Below are positions 1 through 10,301 of a stretch of DNA of 64,000 nt, one piece after another (within the stretch, counting starts at the first letter, position 1; every line of letters starts with the position of its first letter). The notes beneath the pieces are model-generated. The model had not been told where the DNA came from. It did no database searches and worked only from the letters and a program-made list of their open reading frames with translations. The stretch is from contig NW_027150032.1 of the NCBI RefSeq assembly GCF_031143425.1, forward strand, positions 1 through 64,000, written 5' to 3'. The DNA comes from Pleurodeles waltl (Eukaryota > Chordata > Amphibia > Caudata > Salamandridae). A program made the translations under genes and the position numbers.

Positions 1-343
1 AATGCACAAGTTTGATAGGTTACCCTAGGTTCCGGCTGAGCTACAGGCCAAAATCTACAGGTAGGCACTTTGCAAAAAACACCTCTGTTTTCTTTCAAAA
101 ATTTGGATGTGTACACGTTGCGCTTTGGGGCATTTCCTGTCGCGGGTGCTAGGCCTACTCACACAAGTGAGGTATCATTTTTATCGGGAGACGTGGGGGA
201 ACGCTGGGTGTAAGGAAATTTGTGGCTCCTCTCAGATTCCAGAACTTTCTGCCACAGAAATGTGAGGACCATGTGATTTTCTAGCCAAATTATGATGTTT
301 GCAAAGGATTCTGGGTAACAGAACCTGGTCCGAGCCACACAAG
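1..343. repeat. Partial F-family unit at left edge
   Basis: This is the last 343 bp of a unit whose first 40 bases lie outside the window. It carries ttaccctaggttccgg near 21, gtgtacacg near 109, tactcac near 157 and gtgtaagg near 208, all F-family marks. It has private changes: ggcatttcct where most units read ggcgtttcct, and gattttctagcc in place of the usual T-tract. It shows that the array extends to the left. Confidence 0.95.
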
Positions 344-2641
344 TCACCCCATCTTGGATTCCCCTAGGTCTCTAGTTTTCAGAAATGCACAGTTTTGGTA
401 GGTTTCCCTAGGTGCCGGCTGAGCTACAGGCCAAAATCTACAGGTAGGCACTTTGCAAAAAACACCTCTGTTTTCTTTAAAAAAATTGGATGTGTCCACG
501 TTGCGCTTTGGGGCGTTTCCTGTCGCGGGCGCTAGGCCTACCCACACAAGTGAGGTATCATTTTTATAGGGAGACTTGGGGGAACGCTGGGTGGAAGGAA
601 ATTTGTGGCTCCTCACAGATTCCAGACATTTCTGCCACAGAAATGTGAGGAACATGTGTTTTTTTAGCCAAATTTTGAGGTTTGCAAAGGATTCTGGGTA
701 ACAGAACCTGGTCTGAGCCACACAAGTCACCCCATCTTGGATTCCCCTAGGTCTCTAGTTTTCAGAAATGCACAGGTTTGGTAGGTTTCCCTAGGTGGCG
801 GCTGAGCTACAGGCCAAAATCTACAGGAAGGCACTTTGCAAAAAACACCTCTGTTTTCTTTCAAAAAATTGGATGTGTCCACGTTGCACTTTGGGGCGTT
901 TCCTGTCGCGGGCACTAGGCCTACCCACACAAGTGAGGTATCATTTTTATCGGGAGACTTGGGGGAACGCTGGGTGGAATGTAATTTGTGGCTCCTCTCA
1001 GATTCCAGAACTTTCTGCCACAGAAATGTGAGGAACATGTGTTTTTTTAGCCAAATTTTGAGGTTTGCAAAGGATTCTGGGTAACAGAACCTGGTCCGAG
1101 CCACACAAGTCACCCCATCTTGGTTTCCCCTAGGTCTCTAGTTTTCAGAAATGCACAGGTTTGGTAGGTTTCCCAAGGTGCAGGCTGAGCTACAGGCCAA
1201 AATCTACAGGTAGGCACTTTACAAAAAACACCTCTGTTTTCTTTAAAAAAATTAGATGTGTCCACGTTGCGCTTTGGGGCGTTTCCTGTCGCGGGCGCTA
1301 GGCCTACCCACACAAGTGAGGTATCATTTTTATAGGGAGACTTGGGGGAACGCTGGGTGGAAGGAAATCTGTGGCTCCTCTCAGATTCCAGACATTTCTG
1401 CCACAGAAATGTGAGGAACATGTGTTTTTTTAGCCAAATTTTGAGGTTTGCAAAGGATTCTGGGTAACAGAACCTGGTCTGAGCCACACAAGTCACCCCA
1501 TCTTGGATTCCCCTAGGTCTCTAGTTTTCAGAAATGCACAGGTTTGGTAGGTTTCCCTAGGTGGCGGCTGAGCTACAGGCCAAAATCTACAGGTAGGCAC
1601 TTTGCAAAAAACACCTCTGTTTTCTTTCAAAAAATTGGATGTGTTCACGTTGCGCTTTAGGGCGTTTCATGTCGCGGGCGCTAGGCCTACCCACACAAGT
1701 GAGGTATCATTTTTATCAGGAGACTTGGGTGAACGCTGGGTGGAAGGTAATTTGTGGCTCCTCTCAGATTCCAGAACTTTCTGCTACAGAAATGTGAGGA
1801 ACATGTGTTTTTTTAGCCCAATTTTGAGGTTTGCAAAGGATTCTGGGTAACAGAACCTGGTCTGAGCCACACAAGTCACCCCATCTTGGATTCCCCTAGG
1901 TCTCTAGTTTTCAGAAATGCACAGGATTGGTAGGTTTCCTTAGGTGGCGGCTGAGCTACAGGCCAAAATCTACAGGTAGGCACTTTGCAAAAAACACCTC
2001 TGTTTTCTTTCAAAAAATTGGATGTGTCCACGTTGCACTTTGGGGCGTTTCCTGTCGCGGGCACTAGGCCTACCCACACAAGTGAGGTATCATTTTTATC
2101 GGGAGACTTGGGGGAACGCTGGGTGGAAGGTAATTTGTGGCTCCTCTCAGATTCCAGAACTTTCTGCCACAGAAATGTGAGGAATATGTGTTTTTTTAGC
2201 CAAATTTTGAGGTTTGCAAAGCGTTCTGGGTAACAGACCCTGGTCCGAGCCACACAAGTCACCCCATCTTGGATTCCCCGAGGTCTCTAGTTTTCAGAAA
2301 TGCACAGGTTTGGTAGGTTTCCCTAGGTGGCGGCTAAGCTACAGGCCAAAATCTACAGGTAGGCACTTTGCAAAAAACACCTCTGTTTTCTTTCAAAAAA
2401 TTGGATGTGTCCACGTTGCGCTTTGGGGCGTTTCCTATCGCGGGCGTTAGGCCTACTCACACAAGTGAGGTATCATTTTTATCGGTAGACGTGGGGGAAC
2501 GCTGGGTGGGAGGAAATTTGTGGCTCCTCTCAGATTCCAGAACTTTCTGCCACAGAAATGTGAGGACCATGTGTTTTTTTAGCCAAATTATGAGTTTTGC
2601 AAAGGATTCTGGGTAACAGAACCTGGTCCGAGCCACACAAG
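344..2641. repeat. Lead-in block: H, B/G, H, T, B, C units
   Basis: Six full units start at 344 (H: tataggg, ccagacattt, ggtctgagc), 727 (B core with a generic back), 1110 (H, with private tttacaaaaaac and aattagatg), 1493 (T: gtgttcacg, tatcagg, agcccaatt, plus private tttcatgtcg), 1876 (B, with gcgttctggg and cagaccctgg) and 2259 (C: ccgaggtct, ggctaagct, gcgttagg). The order T-B-C matches the T-B-C-D order in the 28-30 kb and 42-47 kb blocks, so this is probably the tail of an HOR copy that starts to the left. Confidence 0.85.
727..1109. repeat. Reference unit: anatomy of the 383-bp monomer
   Basis: This unit illustrates the anatomy; it is itself a B/G mixture. It is 47% GC (181 of 383). 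From left to right it holds a CCTAGG-containing stretch (repeated twice per unit), then an A/T zone at 840-870 with two A6 runs flanking TTTTCTTT. A CpG-rich core follows (about 880-920), with six CpG in roughly 40 bp in G-family units, then the palindrome TAGGCCTA, a G-rich stretch (gggagacttgggggaacg), and a second A/T zone at 1042-1059 (T7 then AAATTTT). The unit closes with tctgggtaacagaacctgg. The two A/T zones are about 195 and 188 bp apart around the repeat. The ten-base string ccacacaagt occurs twice per unit, 176 bp apart. I see no long inverted repeat and no convincing internal sub-repeat. Confidence 0.9.
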
Positions 2642-3024
2642 TCACCCCATCTTGGATTCCCCTAGGTCTCTAGTTTTCAGAAATGCACAGGTTTGGTAGG
2701 TTTCCCTAGGTGGCGGCTGAGCTACAGGCCAAAATCTACAGGTAGGCACTTTGCAAAAAACACCTCTGTTTTCTTTCAAAAAATTGGATGTATCCACGTT
2801 GCGTTTTGGGGCGTTTCCTGTCGCGGGCGCTAGGCCTACCCACACAAGTGAGGTATCATTTTTATCGGGAGACTTCGGGGAACGCTGGGTGGGAGGTAAT
2901 TTGTGGCTCCTCTCAGATTCCAGAACTTTCTGCCACAGAAATGTGAGGAACATGTGTTTTTTTAGCCAAATTTTGAGGTTTGCAAAGGATTCTGGGTAAC
3001 AGAACCTGGTCCGAGCCACACAAG

Positions 3025-3407
3025 TAACCCCATCTTGGATTCCCCTAGGTCTCTAGTTTTCAGAAATGCACAGGTTTGGTAGGTTTCCTTAGGTGCCGGC
3101 TGAGCTACAGGCCAAAATCTACAGGTAGGCACTTTGCAAAAAACACCTCTGTTTTCTTTCAAAAAATTGGATGTGTCCACGTTGCGCTTTGGGGCGTTTC
3201 CTATCGCGGGCGTTAGGCCTACTCACACAAGTGAGGTATCATTTTTATCGGGAGACGTGGGGGAACGCTGGGTGGGAGGAAATTTGTGGCTCCTCTCAGA
3301 TTCCAGAACTTTCTGCCACAGAAATGTGAGGACCATGTGTTTTTTTAGCCAAATTATGAGTTTTGCAAAGGATTCTGGGTAACAGAACCTGGTCCGAGCC
3401 ACACAAG
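3025..3407. repeat. Chimeric unit B/C
   Basis: The front (ccttaggtgccggctgag) matches the B unit at 6089. From about relative position 160 onward (gcgcttt, cctatcgcgg, gcgttagg, tactcac, gaccatgtg, attatgagttttgc) it matches the C unit at 2259. The switch lies between relative positions about 80 and 160. Where copies 2 and 3 of HOR-I have B then C (6089+6472; 10685+11068), copy 1 has only this hybrid. Confidence 0.82.
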
Positions 3408-3790
3408 TCACCCCATCTTGGATTCCCCTAGGTCTCTAGTTTTCAGAAATGCACAGGTTTGGTAGGTTTCCCTAGGTGGCGGCTGAGCTAGAGGCCAAAA
3501 TCTACAGGTAGGCACTTTGCAAAAAACACCTCTGTTTTCTTTCAAAAAATTGGATGTGTTTACGTTGCGCTTTGGGGCGTTTCCTGTCACGGGCGCTAGG
3601 CCTACCCACACAAGTGAGGTATCATTTTTATTGGGAGACTTGGGGGAACGCTGGGTGAAAGGAAATTTGTGGCTCCTCTCAGATTCCAGAACTTTCTGCT
3701 CCAGAAATGTCAGGAACATGCGTTTTTTTAGCCAAATTTTGAGGTTTGCAAAGGATTCTGGGTAACAGAACCTGGTCCGAGCCACACAAG
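3408..3790. repeat. Chimeric unit D/E
   Basis: It is D-like (gctagagg, gtgtttacg, tcacggg, tattggg, gtgaaagg, ctgctcc) to about relative position 290. It then changes to the E ending (gtcaggaacatgcg) and is followed by the ttgtattcccc boundary that elsewhere follows E units (9153, 12218). It replaces the D-E pair present at 6855+7238 and 11452+11835. Confidence 0.82.
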
Positions 3791-5705
3791 TCACCCCATC
3801 TTGTATTCCCCTAGGTCTCTAGTTTTCAGAAATGCACAGGTTTGGTAGGTTACCCTAGGTTCCGGCTGAGCTACAGGCCAAAATCTACAGGTAGGCACTT
3901 TGCAAAAAACACCTCTGTTTTCTTTCAAAAATTTGGATGTGTACACGTTGCGCTTTGGGGCGTTTCCTGTCGCGGGCGCTAGGCCTACTCACACAAGTGA
4001 GGTATCATTTTTATCGGGAGACGTGGGGGAACGCTGGGTGTAAGGAAATTTGTGGCTCCTCTCAGATTCCAGAACTTTCTGCCACAGAAATGTGAGGACC
4101 ATGTGTTTTTTTAGCCAAATTATGAGGTTTGCAAGGGATTCTGGGTAACAGAACCTGGTCCGAGCCACACAAGTCACCCCATCTTGGATTCCCCTAGGTC
4201 TCTAGTTTTCAGAAATGCACAGGTTTGGTAGGTTACCCTAGGTTCCGGCTGAGCTACAAGCCAAAATCTACAGGTAGGCACTTTGCAAAAAACACCTCTG
4301 TTTTCTTTCAAAAATTTGGATGTGTACACGTTGCGCTTTGGGGCGTTTCCTGTCGCGGGCGCTAGGCCTACTCACACAAGTGAGGTATCATTTTTATCGG
4401 GAGACGTGGGGGAACGCTGGGTGTAAGGAAATTTGTGGCTCCTCTCAGATTCCAGAACTTTCTGCCACAGAAATGTGAGGACCATGTGTTTTTTTAGCCA
4501 AATTATGAGGTTTGCAAAGAATTCTGGGTAACAGAACCTGGTCCGAGCCACACAAGTCACCCCATCTTGGATTCCCCTAGGTCTCTAGTTTTCAGAAATG
4601 CACAGGTTTGGTAGGTTTCCCTAGGTGCCGGCTGAGCTACAGGCCAAAATCTACAGGTAGGCACTTTGCAAAAAACACCTCTGTTTTCTTTCAAAAAATT
4701 GGATGTGTTTACGTTGCGCTTTGGGGCGTTTCCTGTCACGAGCGCTAGGCCTACCCACACAAGTGAGGTATCATTTTTATTGGCAGACTTGGGGGAAGGC
4801 TGGGTGAACGGAAATTTGTGGCTCCTCTCAGATTCCAGAACTTTCTGCTCCAGAAATGTGAGGAACATGTGTTTTTTTAGCCAAATTTTGAGGTTTGCAA
4901 CGGATTCTGGGTAACAGAACCTGGTCCGAGCGACACAAGTCACCCCATCTTGGACTCCCCTAGGTCTCTAGTTTTTAGAAATGCACAGGTTTGGTAGGTT
5001 TCCCTAGGTGCCGGCTGAGCTACAGGCCAAAATCTACAGGTAGGCACTTTGCAAAAAACACCTCTGTTTTCTTTAAAAAATTTGGATGTGCCCACGTTGC
5101 GCTCTGGGGCGTTTCCTGTCGCGGGCGCTAGGCCTACCCACACAAGTGAGGTATCATTTTTATCGGAAGACGTGCGGGAACGCTGGGTGGAAGGAAATTT
5201 GTGGCTCCTCTCAGATTCCAGAACTTTCTGCCACAGAAATGTCAGGAACATGCGTTTTTTTAGCCAAATTTTGAGGTTTGCAAAGGATTCTGGGTAACAG
5301 AACCTGGTCCGAGCCACACAAGTCACCCCATCTTGTATTCCCCGAGGTCTCTAGTTTTCAGAAATGCACAGGTTTGGTAGGTTACCCTAGGTTCCGGCTG
5401 AGCTACAGGCCAAAATCTACAGGTAGGCACTTTGCAAAAAACACCTCTGTTTTCTTTCAAAAATTTGGATGTGTACACGTTGCGCTTTGGGGCGTATCCT
5501 GTCGCGGGCGCTAGGCCTACTCACACAAGTGAGGTATCATTTTTATCGGGAGACGTGGGGGAACGCTGGGTGTAAGGAAATTTGTGGCTCCTCTCAGATT
5601 CCAGAACTTTCTGCCACAGAAATGTGAGGACCATGTGTTTTTTTAGCCAAATTATGAGGTTTGCAAAGGATTCTGGGTAACAGAACCTGGTCCGAGCCAC
5701 ACAAG

Positions 5706-8700
5706 TCACCCCATCTTGGGTTCCCCTACGTCTCTAGTTTTCAGAAATGCACAGGTTTGATAGGTTTCCCTAGGTGCCGGCTGAGCTACAGGCCAAAATC
5801 TACAGGTAGGCACTTTGCAAAAAACACCTCTGTTTTCTTTAAAAAAATTGGATGTGTCCACGTTGCGCTTTGGGGCGTTTCCTGTCGTGGGCGCTAGGCC
5901 TACCCACACAAGTGAGGTATCATTTTTATCGGGAGACTTCGGGGAACGCTTGGTGGGAGGTAATTTGTGGCTCCTCTCAGATTCCAGAACTTTCTGCCAC
6001 AGAAATGTGAGGAACATGTGTTTTTTTAGCCAAATTTTGAGGTTTGCAAAGGATTCTGGGTAACAGAACCTGGTCCGAGCCACACAAGTAACCCCATCTT
6101 GGATTCCCCTAGGTCTCTAGTTTTCAGAAATGCACAGGTTTGGTAGGTTTCCTTAGGTGCCGGCTGAGCTACAGGCCAAAATCTACAGGTAGGCACTTTG
6201 CAAAAAACACCTCTGTTTTCTTTAAAAAAATTGGATGTGTCCACGTTGCACTTTGGGGCGTTTCCTGTCGCGGGCACTAGGCCTACCCACACAAGTGAGG
6301 TATCATTTTTATCGGGAGACTTGGGGGAACGCTGGGTGGAAGGTAATTTGTGGCTCCTCTCAGATTCCAGAACTTTCTGCCACAGAAATGTGAGGAATAT
6401 GTGTTTTTTTAGCCAAATTTTGAGGTTTGCAAAGGGTTCTGGGTAACAGACCCTGGACCGAGCCACACAAGTCACCCCATCTTGGATTCCCCGAGGTCTC
6501 TAGTTTTCAGAAATGCACAGGTTTGGTAGGTTTCCCTAGGTGGCGGCTAAGCTACAGGCCAAAATCTACAGGTAGGCACTTTGCAAAAAACACCTCTGTT
6601 TTCTTTAAAAAAATTGGATGTGTCCACGTTGCGCTTTGGGGCGTTTCCTGTCGCGGGCGTTAGGCCTACTCACACAAGTGAGGTATCATTTTTATCGGGA
6701 GACGTGGGGGAACGCTGGGTGGGAGGAAATTTGTGGCTCCTCTCAGATTCCAGAACTTTCTGCTACAGAAATGTGAGGACAATGTGTTTTTTAAGCCAAA
6801 TTATGAGTTTTGCAAAGGATTCTGGGTAACAGAACCTGGTCCGAGCCACACAAGTCACCCCATCTTGGATTCCCCTAGGTCTCTAGTTTTCAGAAATGCA
6901 CTGGTTTGGTAGGTTTCCCTACGTGGCGGCTGAGCTAGAGGCCAAAATCTACAGGTAGGCACTTTGCAAAAAACACCTCTGTTTTCTTTCAAAAAATTGG
7001 ATGTGTTTACGTTGCGCTTTGGGGCGTTTCCTGTCACGGGCGCTAGGCCTACCCACACAAGTGAGGTATCATTTTTATTGGGAGACTTGGGGGAACGCTG
7101 GGTGAAAGGAAATTTGTGGCTCCTCTCAGATTCCAGAACTTTCTGCTCCAGAAATGTGAGGAACATGTGTTTTTTTAGCCAAATTTTGAGGTTTGCAATG
7201 GATTCTGGGTAACAGAATCTGGTCCGAGCGACACAAGTCACCCCATCTTAGACTCCCCTAGGTCTCTAGTTTTTAGAAATGCACAGGTTTGGTAGGTTTC
7301 TCTAGGTGCCGGCTGAGCTACAGGCCAAAATCTACAGGTAGGCACTTTGCAAAAAACACCTCTGTTTTCTTTAAAAAATTTGGATGTGCCCACGTTGCGC
7401 TCTGGGGCGTTTCCTGTCGCGGGCGCTAGGCCTACCCACACAAGTGAGGTATCATTTTTATCGGAAGACGTGCGGGAACGCTGGGTGGAAGGAAATTTGT
7501 GGCTCCTCTCAGATTCCAGAACTTTCTGCCACAGAAATGTCAGGAACATGCGTTTTTTTAGCCAAATTTTGAGGTTTGCAAAGGATTCTGGGTAACAGAA
7601 CCTGGTCCGAGCCACACAAGTCACCCCATCTTGGATTCCCCTAGGTCTCTAGTTTTCAGAAATGCACAGGTTTGGTAGGTTACCCTAGGTTCCGGCTGAG
7701 CTACAGGCCAAAATCTACAGGTAGGCACTTTGCAAAAAACACCTCTGTTTTCTTTCAAAAATTTGGATGTGTACACGTTGCGCTTTGGGGCGTTTCCTGT
7801 CGCGGGCGCTAGGCCTACTCACACAAGTGAAGTATCATTTTTATCGGGAGACGTGGGGGAACGCTGGGTGTAAGGAAATTTGTGGCTCCTCTCAGATTCC
7901 AGAACTTTCTGCCACAGAAATGTGAGGACCATGTGTTTTTTTAGCCAAATTATGAGGTTTGCAAAGGATTCTGGGTAACAGAACCTGGTCCGAGCCACAC
8001 AAGTCACCCCATCTTGGATTCCCCTAGGTCTCTAGTTTTCAGAAATGCACAGGTTTGGTAGGTTTCCCTAGGTGCCGGCTGAGCTACAGGCCAAAATCTA
8101 CAGGTAGGCACTTTGCAAAAAACACCTCTGTTTTCTTTCAAAAAATTGGATGTGTTTACGTTGCGCTTTGGTGCGTTTCCTGTCACGGGCGCTAGGCCTA
8201 CCCACACAAGTGAGGTATCATTTTTATTGGCAGACTTGGGGGAACGCTGGGTGAAAGGAAATTTGTGGCTCCTCTCAGATTCCAGAACTTTCTGCTCCAG
8301 AAATGTGAGGAACATGTGTTTTTTTAGCCAAATTTTGAGGTTTGCAACGGATTCTGGGTAACAGAACCTGGTCCGAGCGACACAAGTCACCCCATCTTGG
8401 ACTCCCCTAGGTCTCTAGTTTTTAGAAATGCACAGGTTTAGTAGGTTTCCCTAGGTGCCGGCTGAGCTACAGGCCAAAATCTACAGGTAGGCACTTTGCA
8501 AAAAACACCTCTGTTTTCTTTCAAAAATTTGGATGTGTACACGTTGCGCTTTGGGGCGTTTCCTGTCGCGGGCGCTAGGCCTACTCACACAAGTGAGGTA
8601 TCATTTTTATCGGGAGACGTGGGGGAACGCTGGGTGTAAGGAAATTTGTGGCTCCTCTCAGATTCCAGAACTTTCTGCCACAGAAATGTGAGGACCATGT

Positions 8701-10301
8701 GTTTTTTTAGCCAAATTATGAGGTTTGCAAAGGATTCTGGGTAACAGAACCTGGTCCGAGCCACACAAGTCACCCCATCTTGGATTCCCCTAGGTCTCTA
8801 GTTTTCAGAAATGCACAGGTTTGGTAGGTTACCCTAGGTTCCGGCTGAGCTACAGGCCAAAATCTACAGGTAGGCACTTTGCAAAAAACACCTCTGTTTT
8901 CTTTCAAAAATTTGGATGTGCCCACGTTGCGCTCTGGGGAGTTTCCTGTCGCGGGCGCTAGGCCTACCCACACAAGTGAGGTATCATTTTTATCAGGAGA
9001 CGTGCGGGAACGCTGGGTGGAAGGAAATTTGTGGCTCCTCTCAGATTCCAGAACTTTCTGCCACAGAAATGTCAGGAACATGCGTTTTTTTAGCCAAATT
9101 TTGAGGTTTGCAAAGGATTCTGGGTAACAGAACCTGTTCCGAGCCACACAAGTCACCCCATCTTGTATTCCCCTAGGTCTCTAGTTTTCAGAAATGCACA
9201 GGTTTGGTAGGTTACCCTAGGTTCCGGCTGAGCTACAGGCCAAAATCTACAGGTAGGCACTTTGCAAAAAACACCTCTGTTTTCTTTCAAAAAATTGGAT
9301 GTGTACACGTTGCGCTTTGGGGCGTTTCCTGTCGCGAGCGCTAGGCCTACTCACACAAGTGAGGTATCATTTTTATCGGGAGACGTGGGGGAACGCTGGG
9401 TGTAAGGAAATTTGTGGCTCCTCTCAGATTCCAGAACTTTCTGCCACAGAAATGTGAGGACCATGTGTTTTTTTAGCCAAATTATGAGGTTTGCAAAGGA
9501 TTCTGGGTAACAGAACCTGGTCCGAGCCACACAAGTCACCCCATCTTGGATTCCCCTAGGTCTCTAGTTTTCAGAAATGCACAGGTTTGGTAGGTTTCCC
9601 TAGGTGCCGGCTGAGCTACAGGCCAAAATCTACAGGTAGGCACTTTGCAAAAAACACCTCTGTTTTCTTTCAAAAATTTGGATGTGTACACGTTGCGCTT
9701 TGGGGCGTTTCCTGTCCCGGGCGCTAGGCCTACTCACACAAGTGAGGTATCATTTTTATCTGGAGACGTGGGGGAACGCTGGGTGTAAGGAAATTTGTGG
9801 CTCCTCTCAGATTCCAGAACTTTCTGCCACAGAAATGTGAGGACCATGTGTTTTTTTAGCCAAATTATGAGGTTTGCAAAGGATTCTGGGTAACAGAACC
9901 TGGTGCGAGCCACACAAGTCACCCCATCTTGGATTCCCCCAGGTCTCTAGTTTTCAGAAATGCACAGGATTGGTAGGTTTCCTTAGGTGGCGGCTGAGCT
10001 ACATGCCAAAATCTACAGGTAGGCACTTTGCAAAAAACACCTCGGTTTTCTTTAAAAAAATTGGATGTGTCCACGTTGCGCTTTGGGGCGTTTCCTGTCA
10101 TGGGCGCTAGGCCTACCCACACAAGTGAGGTATCATTTTTATAGGGAGACTTGGGGTAACGCTGGGTGGAAGGAAATGTGAGGCTCCTCTCAGATTCCAG
10201 ACATTTCTGCCACAGAAATGTGAGGAACATGTGTTTTTTTAGCCAAATTTTGAGGTTTGCAAAGGATTCTGGGTAACAGAACCTGGTCTGAGCCACACAA
10301 G
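5706..10301. repeat. HOR-I copy 2 (12 units, 4596 bp)
   Basis: Units: A 5706, B 6089, C 6472, D 6855, E 7238, F 7621, D variant 8004 (tattggc), F 8387, E 8770 (gtttcctgtc preceded by gggga; tatcagg), F 9153 (tcgcgagcg), F 9536 (tgtcccggg), B/H 9919 (ggattggtagg front; tataggg and acattt back; private acatgcc and cctcgg). All units are exactly 383 bp. F units alternate with D- and E-type units in the right half. From 6089 to about 9918 it matches copy 3 with only about a dozen single-base differences noticed by eye, apart from one whole extra F unit in copy 3. Confidence 0.9.

Larger units (their letters stand above)
2642..5705. repeat. HOR-I copy 1 (8 units, 3064 bp)
   Basis: Units: A 2642, B/C chimera 3025, D/E chimera 3408, F 3791, F 4174, G-like D variant 4557 (tattggc, ggtgaacgg), E 4940 (ttggactcc, tttttagaaatg) and F 5323. 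Compared with the 12-unit copy at 5706, this copy lacks separate B and C units and separate D and E units. In each case one chimeric unit stands in for the pair. The A unit at 2642 shares gtatccacg, gcgttttgg and gacttcgggg with 10302, 20 units away, and its right boundary has the same gtaacccc mutation (instead of gtcacccc). Confidence 0.88.

Noticed and set aside
840..870. Hairpin formed by the A6 and T-rich runs
   Set aside because: The runs are direct A6 repeats with short interrupted T runs between; any stem would be only four or five A-T pairs, too weak to claim.
895..910. CENP-B box in the CpG core (cgtttcctgtcgcggg)
   Set aside because: Only the CGGG end fits. The TTCG start and central A are absent on this strand, and the complement does not match either.
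9919..10301. Pure H unit closing HOR-I copy 2
   Set aside because: Its front (ggattggtagg, ccttagg, acatgcc, cctcgg) is shared with B unit 14899, so it is a B/H hybrid, like 15664 and 50903.
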